Shown here in pieces: positions 26,162-35,552 of a stretch of DNA of 64,000 nucleotides. The first letter of the stretch is position 1. Each line of letters opens with the position of its first letter. The notes under the pieces are model-generated. The model was given only the letters and a program-made list of their open reading frames with translations, was not told the DNA's origin and ran no database searches. The DNA is from Chryseobacterium sp. ZHDP1 (GTDB lineage: Bacteria; Bacteroidota; Bacteroidia; Flavobacteriales; Weeksellaceae): positions 4,588,001 through 4,652,000 of the forward strand of contig NZ_CP075682.1 of assembly GCF_018603435.1 (NCBI RefSeq), written 5' to 3'. The position numbers were made by a program, and so were the translations under genes.

Positions 26162-26800
26162 ATGAAGAAAATTATCTTTTCCCTGCTTATTTTTTCGGCA
26201 GTTGCATGTGAGAAAAATCCTGAAAAATTTGTTAATGATGAGGTGAATGCAAAAGGCAAAACGGTTTCAGATGATTCAGTTATCAGTAAAACGAAAATTA
26301 CCAAAGATCAGGCTTTAAAAAAGGTCAATGAGGATATTATACAAACCTTAAAAGATCAAGATTTTAAGAAGTTTGCGGAATTTATTCACCCTGAAAAAGG
26401 AGTTCGCTTTTCGATGTACGCTTTCGTAAATCCAAAAGAAGACAAGTTACTTTCAAAAGCGGATTTTATCAGATATCAACCTACCAAAACCCTTTTCACT
26501 TGGGGAAGAATGGATGGTTCCGGAGATCTGTACAGAGCGACTATTCATGATTATTTAACAGACTGGGTGTATTCCAAAGACTTTGCGACAGCGCAGGTTT
26601 CTTTAAATGCGTTTCAGGGAAAAGGCAATTCTCTGAATAATGTAAAGGAAATTTATCCAAATGCAGATTTTACGGAAAATTTCATCAAAGGCTCAGAAGT
26701 CAACTCCGAAATGGACTGGAAATGCCTTCGTTTGGTTTTTGAAGAATTTCAGGGAAAATATTATCTTATTGGTGTTGTTAACGATCAGTGGACGATTTAG
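26162..26800 (+). CDS. Predicted lipoprotein, unknown
   Basis: 212 residues from ATG 26162. The N-terminus MKKIIFSLLIFSAVACEKNP contains a lipobox-like SAVAC, so the mature protein is probably lipidated. The remainder is soluble (KFAEFIHPEKGVRFSMYAF, FTWGRMDGSGDLY, LRLVFEEFQGKYYLIGVVNDQWTI). This gives the impression of an NTF2-like/DUF4019-type fold, but I do not recognise a named family. Divergent from the YpdA-like gene. Confidence 0.75.
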   Translation: MKKIIFSLLIFSAVACEKNPEKFVNDEVNAKGKTVSDDSVISKTKITKDQALKKVNEDIIQTLKDQDFKKFAEFIHPEKGVRFSMYAFVNPKEDKLLSKADFIRYQPTKTLFTWGRMDGSGDLYRATIHDYLTDWVYSKDFATAQVSLNAFQGKGNSLNNVKEIYPNADFTENFIKGSEVNSEMDWKCLRLVFEEFQGKYYLIGVVNDQWTI

Positions 26801-26917
26801 AATAAATTAAAAAAATTCGACAGATTTAGTGCGATTTTGCAAATACTCAGTGCAATATTTAAACAATGTATTATTGTGAAATATGATTTTCATTGAGAAA
26901 GAGGTTCAACGATCCTA

Positions 26918-27023
26918 TGTCATTCTGACGAAGGAAGAATCTCATAAATAGCTGTTTTTATAAGCAACTGAATTGTTAATAACTATATTTCGGCAGAGAC
27001 CCTTCAACAAGCTTAGGATGACA
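26918..27023. repeat. Inverted repeat pair TGTCATTCTGA...
   Basis: Left arm TGTCATTCTGACGAAGGAAG through AATCTC (26918-26943); right arm AGAGACCCTTCAACAAGC through AGGATGACA (26995-27023). Lies between the lipoprotein and glycosyltransferase genes; the rest of 26801-27084 is AT-rich and featureless. Confidence 0.65.
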
Positions 27024-27084
27024 TCTCTAATACTAACATAATGTGATGTCTACACAGTAGCGTTAATATGTAAAATTTTCGTGA

Positions 27085-28377
27085 TTATAAAATTTCCGCT
27101 AATTTTTTAGTTAAATTTTTTCTTGAAAACTGTTCAATATTTTGTGTGTTTTCCGAGAGATTTCCGTTTTTCCAAAGTTCAAATTTTTCTAAAATAAATT
27201 CTTTAATTTTCCCGGAATCATCATAACTGAAATGTTTTCCTGCCTGTGTTTCACTTAAAATTTTAGAAACATCTGCATCTTTAGGTCCAAAAGAAATGAT
27301 TTGTTTTCCTGTTGCCAGATATTCAAATATTTTTCCGGGAATGATCCCTTTGGAAGAATCATTAGGAAAGTTGGTGATGAGCAGTATTTCCGAAGTCTGC
27401 ATTTCTTCAATCGCTTTATCGTGAGAAAGATATCCTAAATTCAGAATATGATTTTTCAGGTCTGAATGTTCTATAGAATTCAGAATTTTATCATCAATTC
27501 TTCCGGCAAATTTCAAGGTAAACTTTTCAGCGAATTCTTCATTTTCTGTCACCAGATCATTTAGAGCTTTCCAGAGATTTTCAGGGTTTCTCAACTGTTC
27601 CAGAACTCCGATGTAACTTAATGTGAATTTTGTTTGAGTGTTGGAAAATTTAAGTGTTTGAGTGTTTGAGTCTGACTCGTCAAAACCGTTCGTAATACAA
27701 AGTGCATTCGCTCCGTTTTTACAGAAATTTTCAGCATCGGTGTAGCTTGTTGCTAACGTAATATCTGCGTTTCTGAACACTTCGCTTTCCAGTTGACGGT
27801 GCTTTCGATCCGAACTTTTGGTCAGTTTTAAGTGTTTGTAATAAGAGATTTCTGTCCACGGATCACGGAAATCGGCAATCCATTTCAATTTAGGAAGTTT
27901 CTTTTTTAAATGTAAACCTATTAAATGTAAAGAATGGGGTGGTCCCGAAGTTACCACAACCTCAATCTGATTCTCTTTTAAATATTGTTCCAAAAATTTT
28001 ATGGAAGGTTTTACCCAGAAAACTCTCGCATCGGGAATAAAAAAGTTGCCTCTCACCCAAATCGAAAGCTTAGATTTCCAGCTTTGATTTTTCCCGACAT
28101 CAAACTGCCCCGCTTTAAATTTTTTGTTGCTTTTGTTCAGCTTTTCAGCCAGTTGATAAGGTTCCCAGATTTTTGTTTTTACAATTTCCAGATCTTTCGG
28201 AACATCTTTCAATAAACTTTCATCCAGCAAAGGATAACTCGGATTTTCCGGTGTATAGATCACAGGTTTCCATCCGAATTCAGGTAAATATTTTGCAAAT
28301 TTCAGCCATCTCTGCACACCTGGACCTCCCGCCGGAGGCCAGTAATAGGTGATGATGAGTATTTTTTTTGGTTCCAT
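27085..28377 (-). CDS. GT4-type glycosyltransferase
   Basis: 430 residues from ATG 28377. N-terminal GT-B domain with ILIITYYWPPAGGPGVQRW, central WIADFRDPWTEI, and C-terminal nucleotide-sugar part (LSYIGVLEQLRNPENLW, KGIIPGKIFEYLATGKQIISFGP). Retaining family-4-like glycosyltransferase, likely for envelope polysaccharide or glycolipid; the acceptor is unknown. Last gene of a long minus-strand run. Confidence 0.88.
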   Translation of the reverse strand: MEPKKILIITYYWPPAGGPGVQRWLKFAKYLPEFGWKPVIYTPENPSYPLLDESLLKDVPKDLEIVKTKIWEPYQLAEKLNKSNKKFKAGQFDVGKNQSWKSKLSIWVRGNFFIPDARVFWVKPSIKFLEQYLKENQIEVVVTSGPPHSLHLIGLHLKKKLPKLKWIADFRDPWTEISYYKHLKLTKSSDRKHRQLESEVFRNADITLATSYTDAENFCKNGANALCITNGFDESDSNTQTLKFSNTQTKFTLSYIGVLEQLRNPENLWKALNDLVTENEEFAEKFTLKFAGRIDDKILNSIEHSDLKNHILNLGYLSHDKAIEEMQTSEILLITNFPNDSSKGIIPGKIFEYLATGKQIISFGPKDADVSKILSETQAGKHFSYDDSGKIKEFILEKFELWKNGNLSENTQNIEQFSRKNLTKKLAEIL

Positions 28378-28462
28378 TAATAATTGTTTTAACCGCAAAA
28401 GAGGCAAAAGATGATGATGATTTTTTAGCTATTCAAAAGGTGACAAAATGTAATTCACTATT

Positions 28463-28870
28463 TTAATCGTATTGATCAAAATATTTATTAATAAATGTCT
28501 CTTGACCAAAGTGATAAATATTTTTTACATTAAAATTTACTAAAACACCTTTTGGTACTTTTAGTAGATTCATATAATTTAGAATTTGAGATTTGTGAAT
28601 TTCCAAAAGAGAAGATACAGCTTTTATTTCCAAAACAATTAAATCTTCAATTAGGAAATCGCATTTGAAATCACAATTTAAATACTCATCTTTATAAATT
28701 ACAGGAATTTGAAACTCAGATTTATATTCGATATTCCTTAATTTAAACTCTTTTTCTAAAGCTTTATGATATACAATTTCTGCCAAACCTGCGCCTAAAA
28801 TCTTGTGAACTTCTATACAAGCTCCATTAATTCTATAGGTAAGATCTGTAATGTATTTTTGAGTAATCAT
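28463..28870 (-). CDS. GxxExxY protein
   Basis: 135 residues from ATG 28870 (a GTG two codons upstream is possible). It carries the defining motif in LGAGLAEIVYHKALEKEF and nuclease-like acidic residues in CDFKCDFLIEDLIVLEIKA, which resemble a PD-(D/E)XK core (D-x-n-E-x-K). Role unknown. Positioned between the YfhO and glycosyltransferase genes. Confidence 0.85.
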   Translation of the reverse strand: MITQKYITDLTYRINGACIEVHKILGAGLAEIVYHKALEKEFKLRNIEYKSEFQIPVIYKDEYLNCDFKCDFLIEDLIVLEIKAVSSLLEIHKSQILNYMNLLKVPKGVLVNFNVKNIYHFGQETFINKYFDQYD

Positions 28871-28901
28871 AAGCACAATGCTTTTTCAAACTTTTGAATT
28901 T

Positions 28902-31436
28902 CTAAATCTTTTCCATTTGTCTTTTGTCTCTTTTGCGGTAAAGAAAATAAATCCCAAAACCACTTAACAGAATAAATAAACCGAAGCAGATTAATGAAAT
29001 CCATTTTCCTTTTTCGATAACTTCCGGTTCGAAGATCATTCTCACACTATGATTTCCCGCAGGAACGTGAACGGCACGAAGAATATAATCTGCCTTAATG
29101 TAAGGAACTTCTTTTTCGTCGATGAAGAATTTCCAGCCGTGAGGATAGTAAATTTCAGAAAAAACTGCCAATTGCGGAGTCTTAGACTGCGATTTAAATT
29201 CCAGTTCGTTAGGTTGATATTTCGTTAGATTGATAAACGCTGTTGAGTCTGCCTGAACAGGTTTTCCGTCAAAATATTTCTTATCATCTGCGGAAATAAC
29301 AGCGGTTCTTTTGCTGTTGATGGTTCCGATTGCTTTAATTTCCTGATTGGGAGATTCTACGAATTTAAGATCGCTTACAAACCATGCGTTTCCATTGGCT
29401 TTTGGATTCGGCATTGCCTGAGGTTGTTCCGGACCTCCTAAAACCAAATATTTTGCATTCAGAAGATTCAGGATATTCGGAACTTTTACAGAATCCATGA
29501 TCTGGAAATATTCGTTGATTACATCATCGTATCTTCTCAGTTTTACCGCATGATAACCACCGATGGAAGATTTGAAATAAGAAGTGTTTGTCTCGCTGAA
29601 TGTTCCTAAAATATTGTTGAAAATTCTGTAATGCGTTTTGTCTTTTTCAGCGATGGTTTCTAATGTTTTGTTCACATTTACATTCGCTAAAATCGGTTCC
29701 AGATTTGGATTTCCCTGAACTTTTTCAGCCATCAGATCTGAGCTTTCCGTCTGGAAAGGATTTTCAGCAAAGATTTTATCCACATAATTGTCATCGTTCA
29801 GATAACGTTTGTTAACTGTCCAAAGATCGAATAAACTGACTACTCCGATAATTACCAGAGCAATGTTCTGATTCAGCTTTTGCTTTAAAACAAGAAATAA
29901 GGCGCCCACTGCAATAGCAACATAGATGAATGCTTTAATAGCATCAATTCTGAATAATTTAAATCTTTCGTCTATAAGATAATCCAACAGGAAAGGAGGA
30001 AGATAGGTTTTTTCATTATCGGTATGAAATCCTAACAGAGATTTTCCGAAAACCAGTAAAATCAATACAAAACTTAAAGTTCCGCCTCCTACGTAAAGAA
30101 GAATTTTTTGTTTGTATTCCTGTGTGAGTGTTTTATCTGTGAAGAATCTGTATAATCCGATGATCGCAATTAAAGGAAATAGTAATTCTACAACCACCAA
30201 AATAGAAGAAGGTGCTCTGAATTTATTATAAAACGGCACGAAATCGATGAAAAAGTCGGAAAGTGCCATGAAATTACTTCCCCAAGCTAAAAATACGGTA
30301 AGAATAGAAGCTCCTAAAATCCAATAGCGGTATTTTTTCCATGCGATGAAGAATCCTAAAAGTGCAAGAAAACAAACAATAGCTCCCTGATAAGCAGGTC
30401 CCGAAGTTCCCGGCTGATCTCCCCAATAGGTTAGATTCCCGAAACCTTTGGAAATTCTGTCATATTCAGCTTGTGAACTTACGTTTTCCTGAACCAGTTC
30501 CTGAATTTTAGCCATCATTTCCTTTCCTTCCGGCTCCTGACTTCCACCTCCCATTAATCTCGGGATGAAAAGGTTTAAAGTTTCCAGTTTTCCGTAGCTC
30601 CACATCAGCATACTTTCTTTATCCATTCCGGAATCTCCGCCTGTATTGCTGCCGTTTGTAAGGATCTGTTTTCCACGAACGGTTTCTTTGATGTATTCTG
30701 AATTCGCCATGATTCTCTGAGAATTCATTCCGACTCCGATTAAACATGAAGCGGCAACAATTCCGGACGAAATCAGGAAGTGTTTCATTGGTGTTTTTTT
30801 CAGAATACCTCTTATCAGTTCGGAAAGGAATAAAAATCCTAACGCTAAGAAAAGATAATACGTCATCTGTGGGTGGTTTGCAGCAATCTGAAGCCCCATA
30901 AATAGGGTAGTGACAATGAATCCCCAAACGTACTGTTTCCGGATGTAAACGAGTAAAATTCCGGCTAGAAGCGGTGCGAAATATTCAATGGTATTGATTT
31001 TTCCGTTGTGTCCCGCTGCGATGGCAATATAAAAATAGGTGGAAAGTCCGAAAAAAGTAGCTCCTAAAAGAGCATATTTCCAGTTTCTTACCACAACCAT
31101 TCCCAAAAGGAAAAATCCTGCGGAAAGAAGAAAAAGATAATTAACCGGTCTTGGCAGAAAATTCAGTTTGGAATCGATTTTTTTGATGATGTCTCCGTTA
31201 AACTGACTTCCCATCTGATAAGTCGGCATTCCTCCGAACATGGAATCGCTCCAGTAGGTTTCTTTTCCGGTATCGGCTCTGTAATCGAGAAGCTCTTTTG
31301 CTCCGCCCCGATACTGCACAATATCATGCTGGAAAAGCTGCTTTCCCGTGAAAACAGGAGTGGAGTATAAAAATGCTAAAACGATAAATACAACTAATGA
31401 AATTGCAATATAAATCAGGTTTTTATTTTTCGCCAT
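28902..31436 (-). CDS. YfhO-family membrane protein
   Basis: 844 residues with about a dozen membrane helices spread from residue 8 to 530 and again at the C terminus (WISLICFGLFILLSGFGIYFLY). A large extracytoplasmic domain follows residue 560 (HYRIFNNILGTFSETNTSYFKSSIGGYHAVK). The N-terminal DIVQYRGGAKELLDYR and WSDSMFGGMPTYQ are typical of Bacteroidota YfhO proteins. GT-C-like; Bacillus YfhO is implicated in lipoteichoic acid glycosylation, so transfer of a lipid-linked sugar is plausible. The downstream GT4 supports this. Confidence 0.88.
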   Translation of the reverse strand: MAKNKNLIYIAISLVVFIVLAFLYSTPVFTGKQLFQHDIVQYRGGAKELLDYRADTGKETYWSDSMFGGMPTYQMGSQFNGDIIKKIDSKLNFLPRPVNYLFLLSAGFFLLGMVVVRNWKYALLGATFFGLSTYFYIAIAAGHNGKINTIEYFAPLLAGILLVYIRKQYVWGFIVTTLFMGLQIAANHPQMTYYLFLALGFLFLSELIRGILKKTPMKHFLISSGIVAASCLIGVGMNSQRIMANSEYIKETVRGKQILTNGSNTGGDSGMDKESMLMWSYGKLETLNLFIPRLMGGGSQEPEGKEMMAKIQELVQENVSSQAEYDRISKGFGNLTYWGDQPGTSGPAYQGAIVCFLALLGFFIAWKKYRYWILGASILTVFLAWGSNFMALSDFFIDFVPFYNKFRAPSSILVVVELLFPLIAIIGLYRFFTDKTLTQEYKQKILLYVGGGTLSFVLILLVFGKSLLGFHTDNEKTYLPPFLLDYLIDERFKLFRIDAIKAFIYVAIAVGALFLVLKQKLNQNIALVIIGVVSLFDLWTVNKRYLNDDNYVDKIFAENPFQTESSDLMAEKVQGNPNLEPILANVNVNKTLETIAEKDKTHYRIFNNILGTFSETNTSYFKSSIGGYHAVKLRRYDDVINEYFQIMDSVKVPNILNLLNAKYLVLGGPEQPQAMPNPKANGNAWFVSDLKFVESPNQEIKAIGTINSKRTAVISADDKKYFDGKPVQADSTAFINLTKYQPNELEFKSQSKTPQLAVFSEIYYPHGWKFFIDEKEVPYIKADYILRAVHVPAGNHSVRMIFEPEVIEKGKWISLICFGLFILLSGFGIYFLYRKRDKRQMEKI

Positions 31437-31471
31437 GTTGATGGTTATTATCTAAATATTTTTCGGAATTG

Positions 31472-31705
31472 TTACCTTTTGCTGTTGTTTTCTTTTACCT
31501 CTTCATAATCAACGGTTTCTGCATCCCAGTTGATTTTTTTCTTCGTATTGTCTGAGTTTTTGATGTTCTGCTCCCCTCTGTTTTCATTTCTGTTCTGGTT
31601 AAACAGATAGCTGTGAAATTTTTTGAAAAAGATTCTCTTCAGAATATTCCACACAAAATAGATAATAATGGTTGCGAGTACAAACTCAAAAATATGTTTC
31701 ATCAT
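31472..31705 (-). CDS. DUF4834 family small membrane protein
   Basis: 77 residues: one N-terminal helix (FEFVLATIIIYFVWNILKRIFF) then a polar, Asn/Lys-rich tail ending in DAETVDYEEVKENN. Matches the Bacteroidota DUF4834 pattern; usually found beside YfhO genes. Two consecutive ATG codons (31705, 31702) could both start. Confidence 0.8.
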   Translation of the reverse strand: MMKHIFEFVLATIIIYFVWNILKRIFFKKFHSYLFNQNRNENRGEQNIKNSDNTKKKINWDAETVDYEEVKENNSKR

Positions 31706-31778
31706 AATAAAAATATTTAAGGTTTAATGTTCAAAGCCGTTATTACGCTCCGACATTTCAACTTTAAAAAGTTCTGCT

Positions 31779-32831
31779 TTATTTAGCAGAAGGATTTACC
31801 ATTACGGAAGAATTGGAAACGCTCGTCATAGACTGGGTTTCTTTTCCGTTTGAAATACTTTCAATCTGTGTCGTTTTCACAGAAATATTCTGGTTTTTGA
31901 TCCATCCTGTATTTTGGTCAAACGTAATCGTTCCGTTCTGCGTAAGTTCCGTGCTTAAGCTGTGGGTAACTTCTCCCTGATTCTGTTTATTAACTTTCTT
32001 TGGAATTCCTCCGGTTACCGAAATTTCTGCCACACCGTTTCCTACACTTTTCAGAATGTAGTGAGAGGTCACTTTAATATTTCCCTGTGCATCAGCATTT
32101 TCGCTGTTCGTCCATTTTTCTCCGATTTTCGCCCCTTTTTTAGGAATAATCGTTAAGTTTTTGTTGAACTGATCTCTAAGAACTTTTTCGTTAAAAGATT
32201 CCTTAAGACTTGCAACTACGCTCTCTTTCTGGTTTTTATCTTTAATCAATGATCCTACAGAATTGGCAACTTTAGTGTAAACAGCATCAAAACCTGTAAT
32301 TGAAATTACATTTCCTTTGGTGTCCATCTTCATGTTCAGTTTATTTCCGGTCAATGCTCTGTTGATATTCCAGATCATCTTCAGGTCATCCTCTTTCGGG
32401 ATCGGCATTTTGGTATCCACTACGATTGTTTTTCCCTGTGCCGTCTGAGAGCTTCTTTTAGCGATTAAATTTAAGGTAATATCATAAACATTTCCTTTAA
32501 TATCATTCACCGTAAAAGACATTTCGTCCGTAGATTCGCTTGTTCCGTTCAGAGTTTTCCCTTGAGGATCAGTCATTGTTTTCGTATCTCTCTGATACGT
32601 TGTTAAAGGATAAGTTTTTCCTTTTTCCAGTTTAAAAGTCTGCGTATACACTCCCGCTGAATCTTTAATCGCCGGATTTTCCTCTACTTTTGCTACAGAA
32701 TCTGCCGGAACTTCCACTGTAATTGTTTTTCCGGTTTTAGGATCTACTTTTGTAATTTTTGCCGTTTCCTTTTTGTTGCACGAAACAATGGCTATGGTTG
32801 AGATAAGCGCTAAAGCTGCTATGTTTTTCAT
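31779..32831 (-). CDS. DUF6263-type lipoprotein
   Basis: 350 residues. Lipobox AIVSC at residues 14-18 with Asn after Cys. The mature part is beta-rich (YPLTTYQRDTKTM, TVNDIKGNVYDITLNLIAKR, GAKIGEKWTNSENAD) and matches the DUF6263 lipoproteins of Flavobacteriia as I recall them. Function unknown. Nine bases separate it from the upstream serine hydrolase gene. Confidence 0.75.
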   Translation of the reverse strand: MKNIAALALISTIAIVSCNKKETAKITKVDPKTGKTITVEVPADSVAKVEENPAIKDSAGVYTQTFKLEKGKTYPLTTYQRDTKTMTDPQGKTLNGTSESTDEMSFTVNDIKGNVYDITLNLIAKRSSQTAQGKTIVVDTKMPIPKEDDLKMIWNINRALTGNKLNMKMDTKGNVISITGFDAVYTKVANSVGSLIKDKNQKESVVASLKESFNEKVLRDQFNKNLTIIPKKGAKIGEKWTNSENADAQGNIKVTSHYILKSVGNGVAEISVTGGIPKKVNKQNQGEVTHSLSTELTQNGTITFDQNTGWIKNQNISVKTTQIESISNGKETQSMTSVSNSSVMVNPSAK

Positions 32832-32840
32832 TCGATTTTT

Positions 32841-33962
32841 TTAATTTATTTTACTGCTGTTTTCTAATATACTTTCTACAATATCCTGTAGCTTTCCCTG
32901 AGATTCTCCGTCGGATTCATTGGATAATATAACAACTCCCATGTTTTCTGAAGGATAAATCTGAAGAACACCGGAAAAACCAAATGTTCCTCCTGTATGA
33001 TAAATTGTTTTTGTTCCGTCTTCATAGGTATGGATTCTCCAAAATAATCCTGTCTGATCGCCTTCAGTTTTTACAACAGGAGTATGTGACAAAGCTACAT
33101 ATTTATCATTTTGACTGAGGTGATACTGCATATATTTTACCAAATCTTCTGTGGTAGAAAGAATCCCTCCTGTCGGAGCCATGATTGTTGTAATATTTCT
33201 GGGCATTACTTTACCCTTTTCATTATAACAGGTCATGAGTTTTACTGAATCTATACTAATTATTGTATGATTCATTTTCAGAGGTTTGGTTATATATTCC
33301 GAAAGTAATTTTTCATAGCTTTTATGATATACTTTTTCCAGAATATCGCCTGCGATCTGTGTTCCTACGTTGGAATATTTATAATCTGTTCCGGGCTTAA
33401 ATGCCACTTTTGCTTCGTAAAGATCTTCATAAAATTTCTTTTTAGAATAATTTTTATAAAACTTTGACAAAGCAAAAGCTACAGAATCCATTGGTTTTTT
33501 AAATGTTTCCGACTGATCGGGCAAAAACTGCGGTAATCCTGAAGAATGATTGGTAAGATGTGCAATCGTTATGGGTTGCTTATCAAACTCAAGATTTGTG
33601 TAGTTGCCATTTAAATATTTGCGGATATCATCATTCAGTTTAATTTTTCTATCTATCAGTGCGTGCGCGAGAAGTGTTCCTGTAAATGTTTTGGTTATTG
33701 ATGCAATTTCATAAACACTTTTTGAAGTCGGAAGTTTTGACTTTCCTAATTCTGTTGTCCCATAATTATAAAAATAGCTTTTACCATCTTTAAAAATCCC
33801 TATGGAAATCCCAACACGAGCCGGATCTTCCATATAAACAGATACTTTCCTTTGAACCAGCTTATCGAGATTGGTTGTCAAAGGATTATCTGTAGGGATA
33901 TTTTTGTTTTGAGCATTACAAGCTATTGCAAAACAAAAAGGTAAAAGAATTTTAATTTTCAT
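32841..33962 (-). CDS. Serine hydrolase, beta-lactamase class C-like lipoprotein
   Basis: 373 residues. Signal with lipobox FAIAC (Cys15). SxxK nucleophile Ser88-Ile-Thr-Lys91, YSN motif in YKYSNVG, and HTGG in YHTGGTFGFSG replacing KTG. This is the AmpC/esterase-EstB/D-peptidase fold; a penicillin-binding protein-related peptidase or esterase is more likely than a true beta-lactamase. Only three bases follow the rlmB stop. Confidence 0.88.
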   Translation of the reverse strand: MKIKILLPFCFAIACNAQNKNIPTDNPLTTNLDKLVQRKVSVYMEDPARVGISIGIFKDGKSYFYNYGTTELGKSKLPTSKSVYEIASITKTFTGTLLAHALIDRKIKLNDDIRKYLNGNYTNLEFDKQPITIAHLTNHSSGLPQFLPDQSETFKKPMDSVAFALSKFYKNYSKKKFYEDLYEAKVAFKPGTDYKYSNVGTQIAGDILEKVYHKSYEKLLSEYITKPLKMNHTIISIDSVKLMTCYNEKGKVMPRNITTIMAPTGGILSTTEDLVKYMQYHLSQNDKYVALSHTPVVKTEGDQTGLFWRIHTYEDGTKTIYHTGGTFGFSGVLQIYPSENMGVVILSNESDGESQGKLQDIVESILENSSKIN

Positions 33963-33965
33963 ATT

Positions 33966-34724
33966 TTACGCTTTCGAAGCGGTAATCATTTTCTGTCTCA
34001 CTGCTTCATATAAAATCGCTCCACACGCAACAGAAACATTTAAAGACTGTGTTTTCCCATCGATCGGAAGTTTTATTTTTTCGTCAGAATGGTGAAGAAC
34101 CTCTTTGGAAATTCCTGTTTCTTCATTTCCCATCACGATTGCACAGGGTTCTGTAAAATCAATATCATAAATTAATTTTTCAGCCTTTTCGCTTGCTGCA
34201 AAAACAGAAATTCCGCTTTGCTGAAGAAAATCTACCACATGAGCCAGATTCGGAGCTTTACAGATTTTCACATTATAAAGAGCTCCAGCTGAGGTTTTTA
34301 TCGCATCGGAATTAATCGGCGCTGCTCCTTTTTCGGGAATAATCACTGCATCCACTCCCACACATTCTGCGGTTCGGCAGATGGCTCCGAAGTTTCTTAC
34401 ATCTGTTAATCTGTCCAGAATCAATAAAAAAGGAGTTTTTCCGTCCTCAAACAATTGAGGAACCACATCTTCCACTTTATGAAAAGGAACATCCGAAATA
34501 AAAGCAACTACTCCCTGATGATTTTTTCTCGTAAAACGATTCAGCTTTTCTACCGGAACGTAATTGGGACGGATTTTATTTTTCGCCAGAATGGCTTTAA
34601 GTTCAGCATAAATAGGTCCCTGCAATGCATTCTGCACAAAAACCTTGTCAATTGTTTTTCCCGCTTCTATAGCTTCAATTACGGGACGCAGCCCGAAAAT
34701 GAAGTCATCTTTTTTATCTGTCAT
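33966..34724 (-). CDS. rlmB: 23S rRNA (guanosine-2'-O-)-methyltransferase RlmB
   Basis: 252 residues. N-terminal L30e-like substrate domain (DDFIFGLRPVIEAIEAGKTIDKVF), then a SPOUT domain with motif 1 LTDVRNFGAICRTAECVG, motif 2 IVMGNEETGIS and motif 3 LNVSVACGAILYE that build the trefoil SAM knot. Methylates the 2'-OH of G2251 in the peptidyl-transferase P loop. Confidence 0.92.
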   Translation of the reverse strand: MTDKKDDFIFGLRPVIEAIEAGKTIDKVFVQNALQGPIYAELKAILAKNKIRPNYVPVEKLNRFTRKNHQGVVAFISDVPFHKVEDVVPQLFEDGKTPFLLILDRLTDVRNFGAICRTAECVGVDAVIIPEKGAAPINSDAIKTSAGALYNVKICKAPNLAHVVDFLQQSGISVFAASEKAEKLIYDIDFTEPCAIVMGNEETGISKEVLHHSDEKIKLPIDGKTQSLNVSVACGAILYEAVRQKMITASKA

Positions 34725-34827
34725 TTTGATATTTTAAATTATAAATTGCCCATTTACTTCGTAAGTCAGTTCAATTCTATTGAAAATCACTTTTCACGAT
34801 TAACTTGCGAAGCAAAATTCAGTTGTA

Positions 34828-35301
34828 CTATCTTCCTTTTTCCCCTAAAATAGCTCTCTTCTGCGCCAAAGCATAGCCATAATGCAGACCTTCGTGCATA
34901 TTGTTAAAAATAATGGCATCCTGAATACTTTTCAGATCCAGCCCAAAACTTGTGGTGTAAGGCGTATAATCTGAAAAGAAATCGCTGTCATAATCTTTCA
35001 TCAGGATTTTTGAAGTTTCGGTTAATAAAAACTCCAGATCTTCCACTTCGGATTTCTGCACATCCAGATTCGGAAGCGTTCCTTTTTTATAAGTTTCGAT
35101 CCAGTATTTATCAATTCTGAAAGGATTTCCGCTTAGATAATAATGCAGCAACTGCTGTGTAGCAACCGTATGAGCAATGTTCCAGTAAAGATTATTGTTA
35201 AAACCGTCCGGAATCAGTAAAAGATCTTCGTGAGAAGTGTTTTGCAGAATATCCAGAAGGTTTTTTCTTACTTGTCTGTGTGCTTGAAAATGATAATTCA
35301 T
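34828..35301 (-). CDS. DinB-family protein
   Basis: 157 residues, four-helix bundle. Metal-ligand histidines of the DinB/YfiT fold are visible: His in WNIAHTVATQQ and the pair in NNMHEGLHYGY. Possible thiol-dependent transferase (bacillithiol S-transferase-like), which would fit the YpdA-like gene elsewhere in the window; substrate not known. A full -33/-7 promoter lies upstream. Confidence 0.85.
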   Translation of the reverse strand: MNYHFQAHRQVRKNLLDILQNTSHEDLLLIPDGFNNNLYWNIAHTVATQQLLHYYLSGNPFRIDKYWIETYKKGTLPNLDVQKSEVEDLEFLLTETSKILMKDYDSDFFSDYTPYTTSFGLDLKSIQDAIIFNNMHEGLHYGYALAQKRAILGEKGR

Positions 35302-35321
35302 TTTACAAAAATTTTAATCTC

Positions 35322-35352
35322 CAAAAATAGTTTAATAAACTGGAAATGACAA
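35322..35352 (-). promoter_or_regulatory. Promoter of the DinB gene
   Basis: Minus strand TATTTTTG (35329-35322) with TTG at 35352-35350; spacing 20 bases. ATG follows 21 bases after the box. Confidence 0.8.
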
Positions 35353-35552
35353 TTTTTGAACGGTGGATTAAAGTAAAATTTATATATTTTTAAGAAAAAT
35401 AATATTGATTGTATTGAGTTTTAAGCCTTCATCTATTTAGAATCCTGCATCAATGCCGGAATATTTAACAAACTTTAACTCAAAAATGGCATTTTTTGTG
35501 TTGATTAATGCAAGTATTTATTGGAAATTTACCCATTATTTTAAATCAAGAT

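Noticed and set aside
32841..33962. Antibiotic-resistance beta-lactamase
   Set aside because: It has SxxK and YxN but HTGG in place of KTG and sits in a housekeeping operon; serine peptidase/esterase is more likely.
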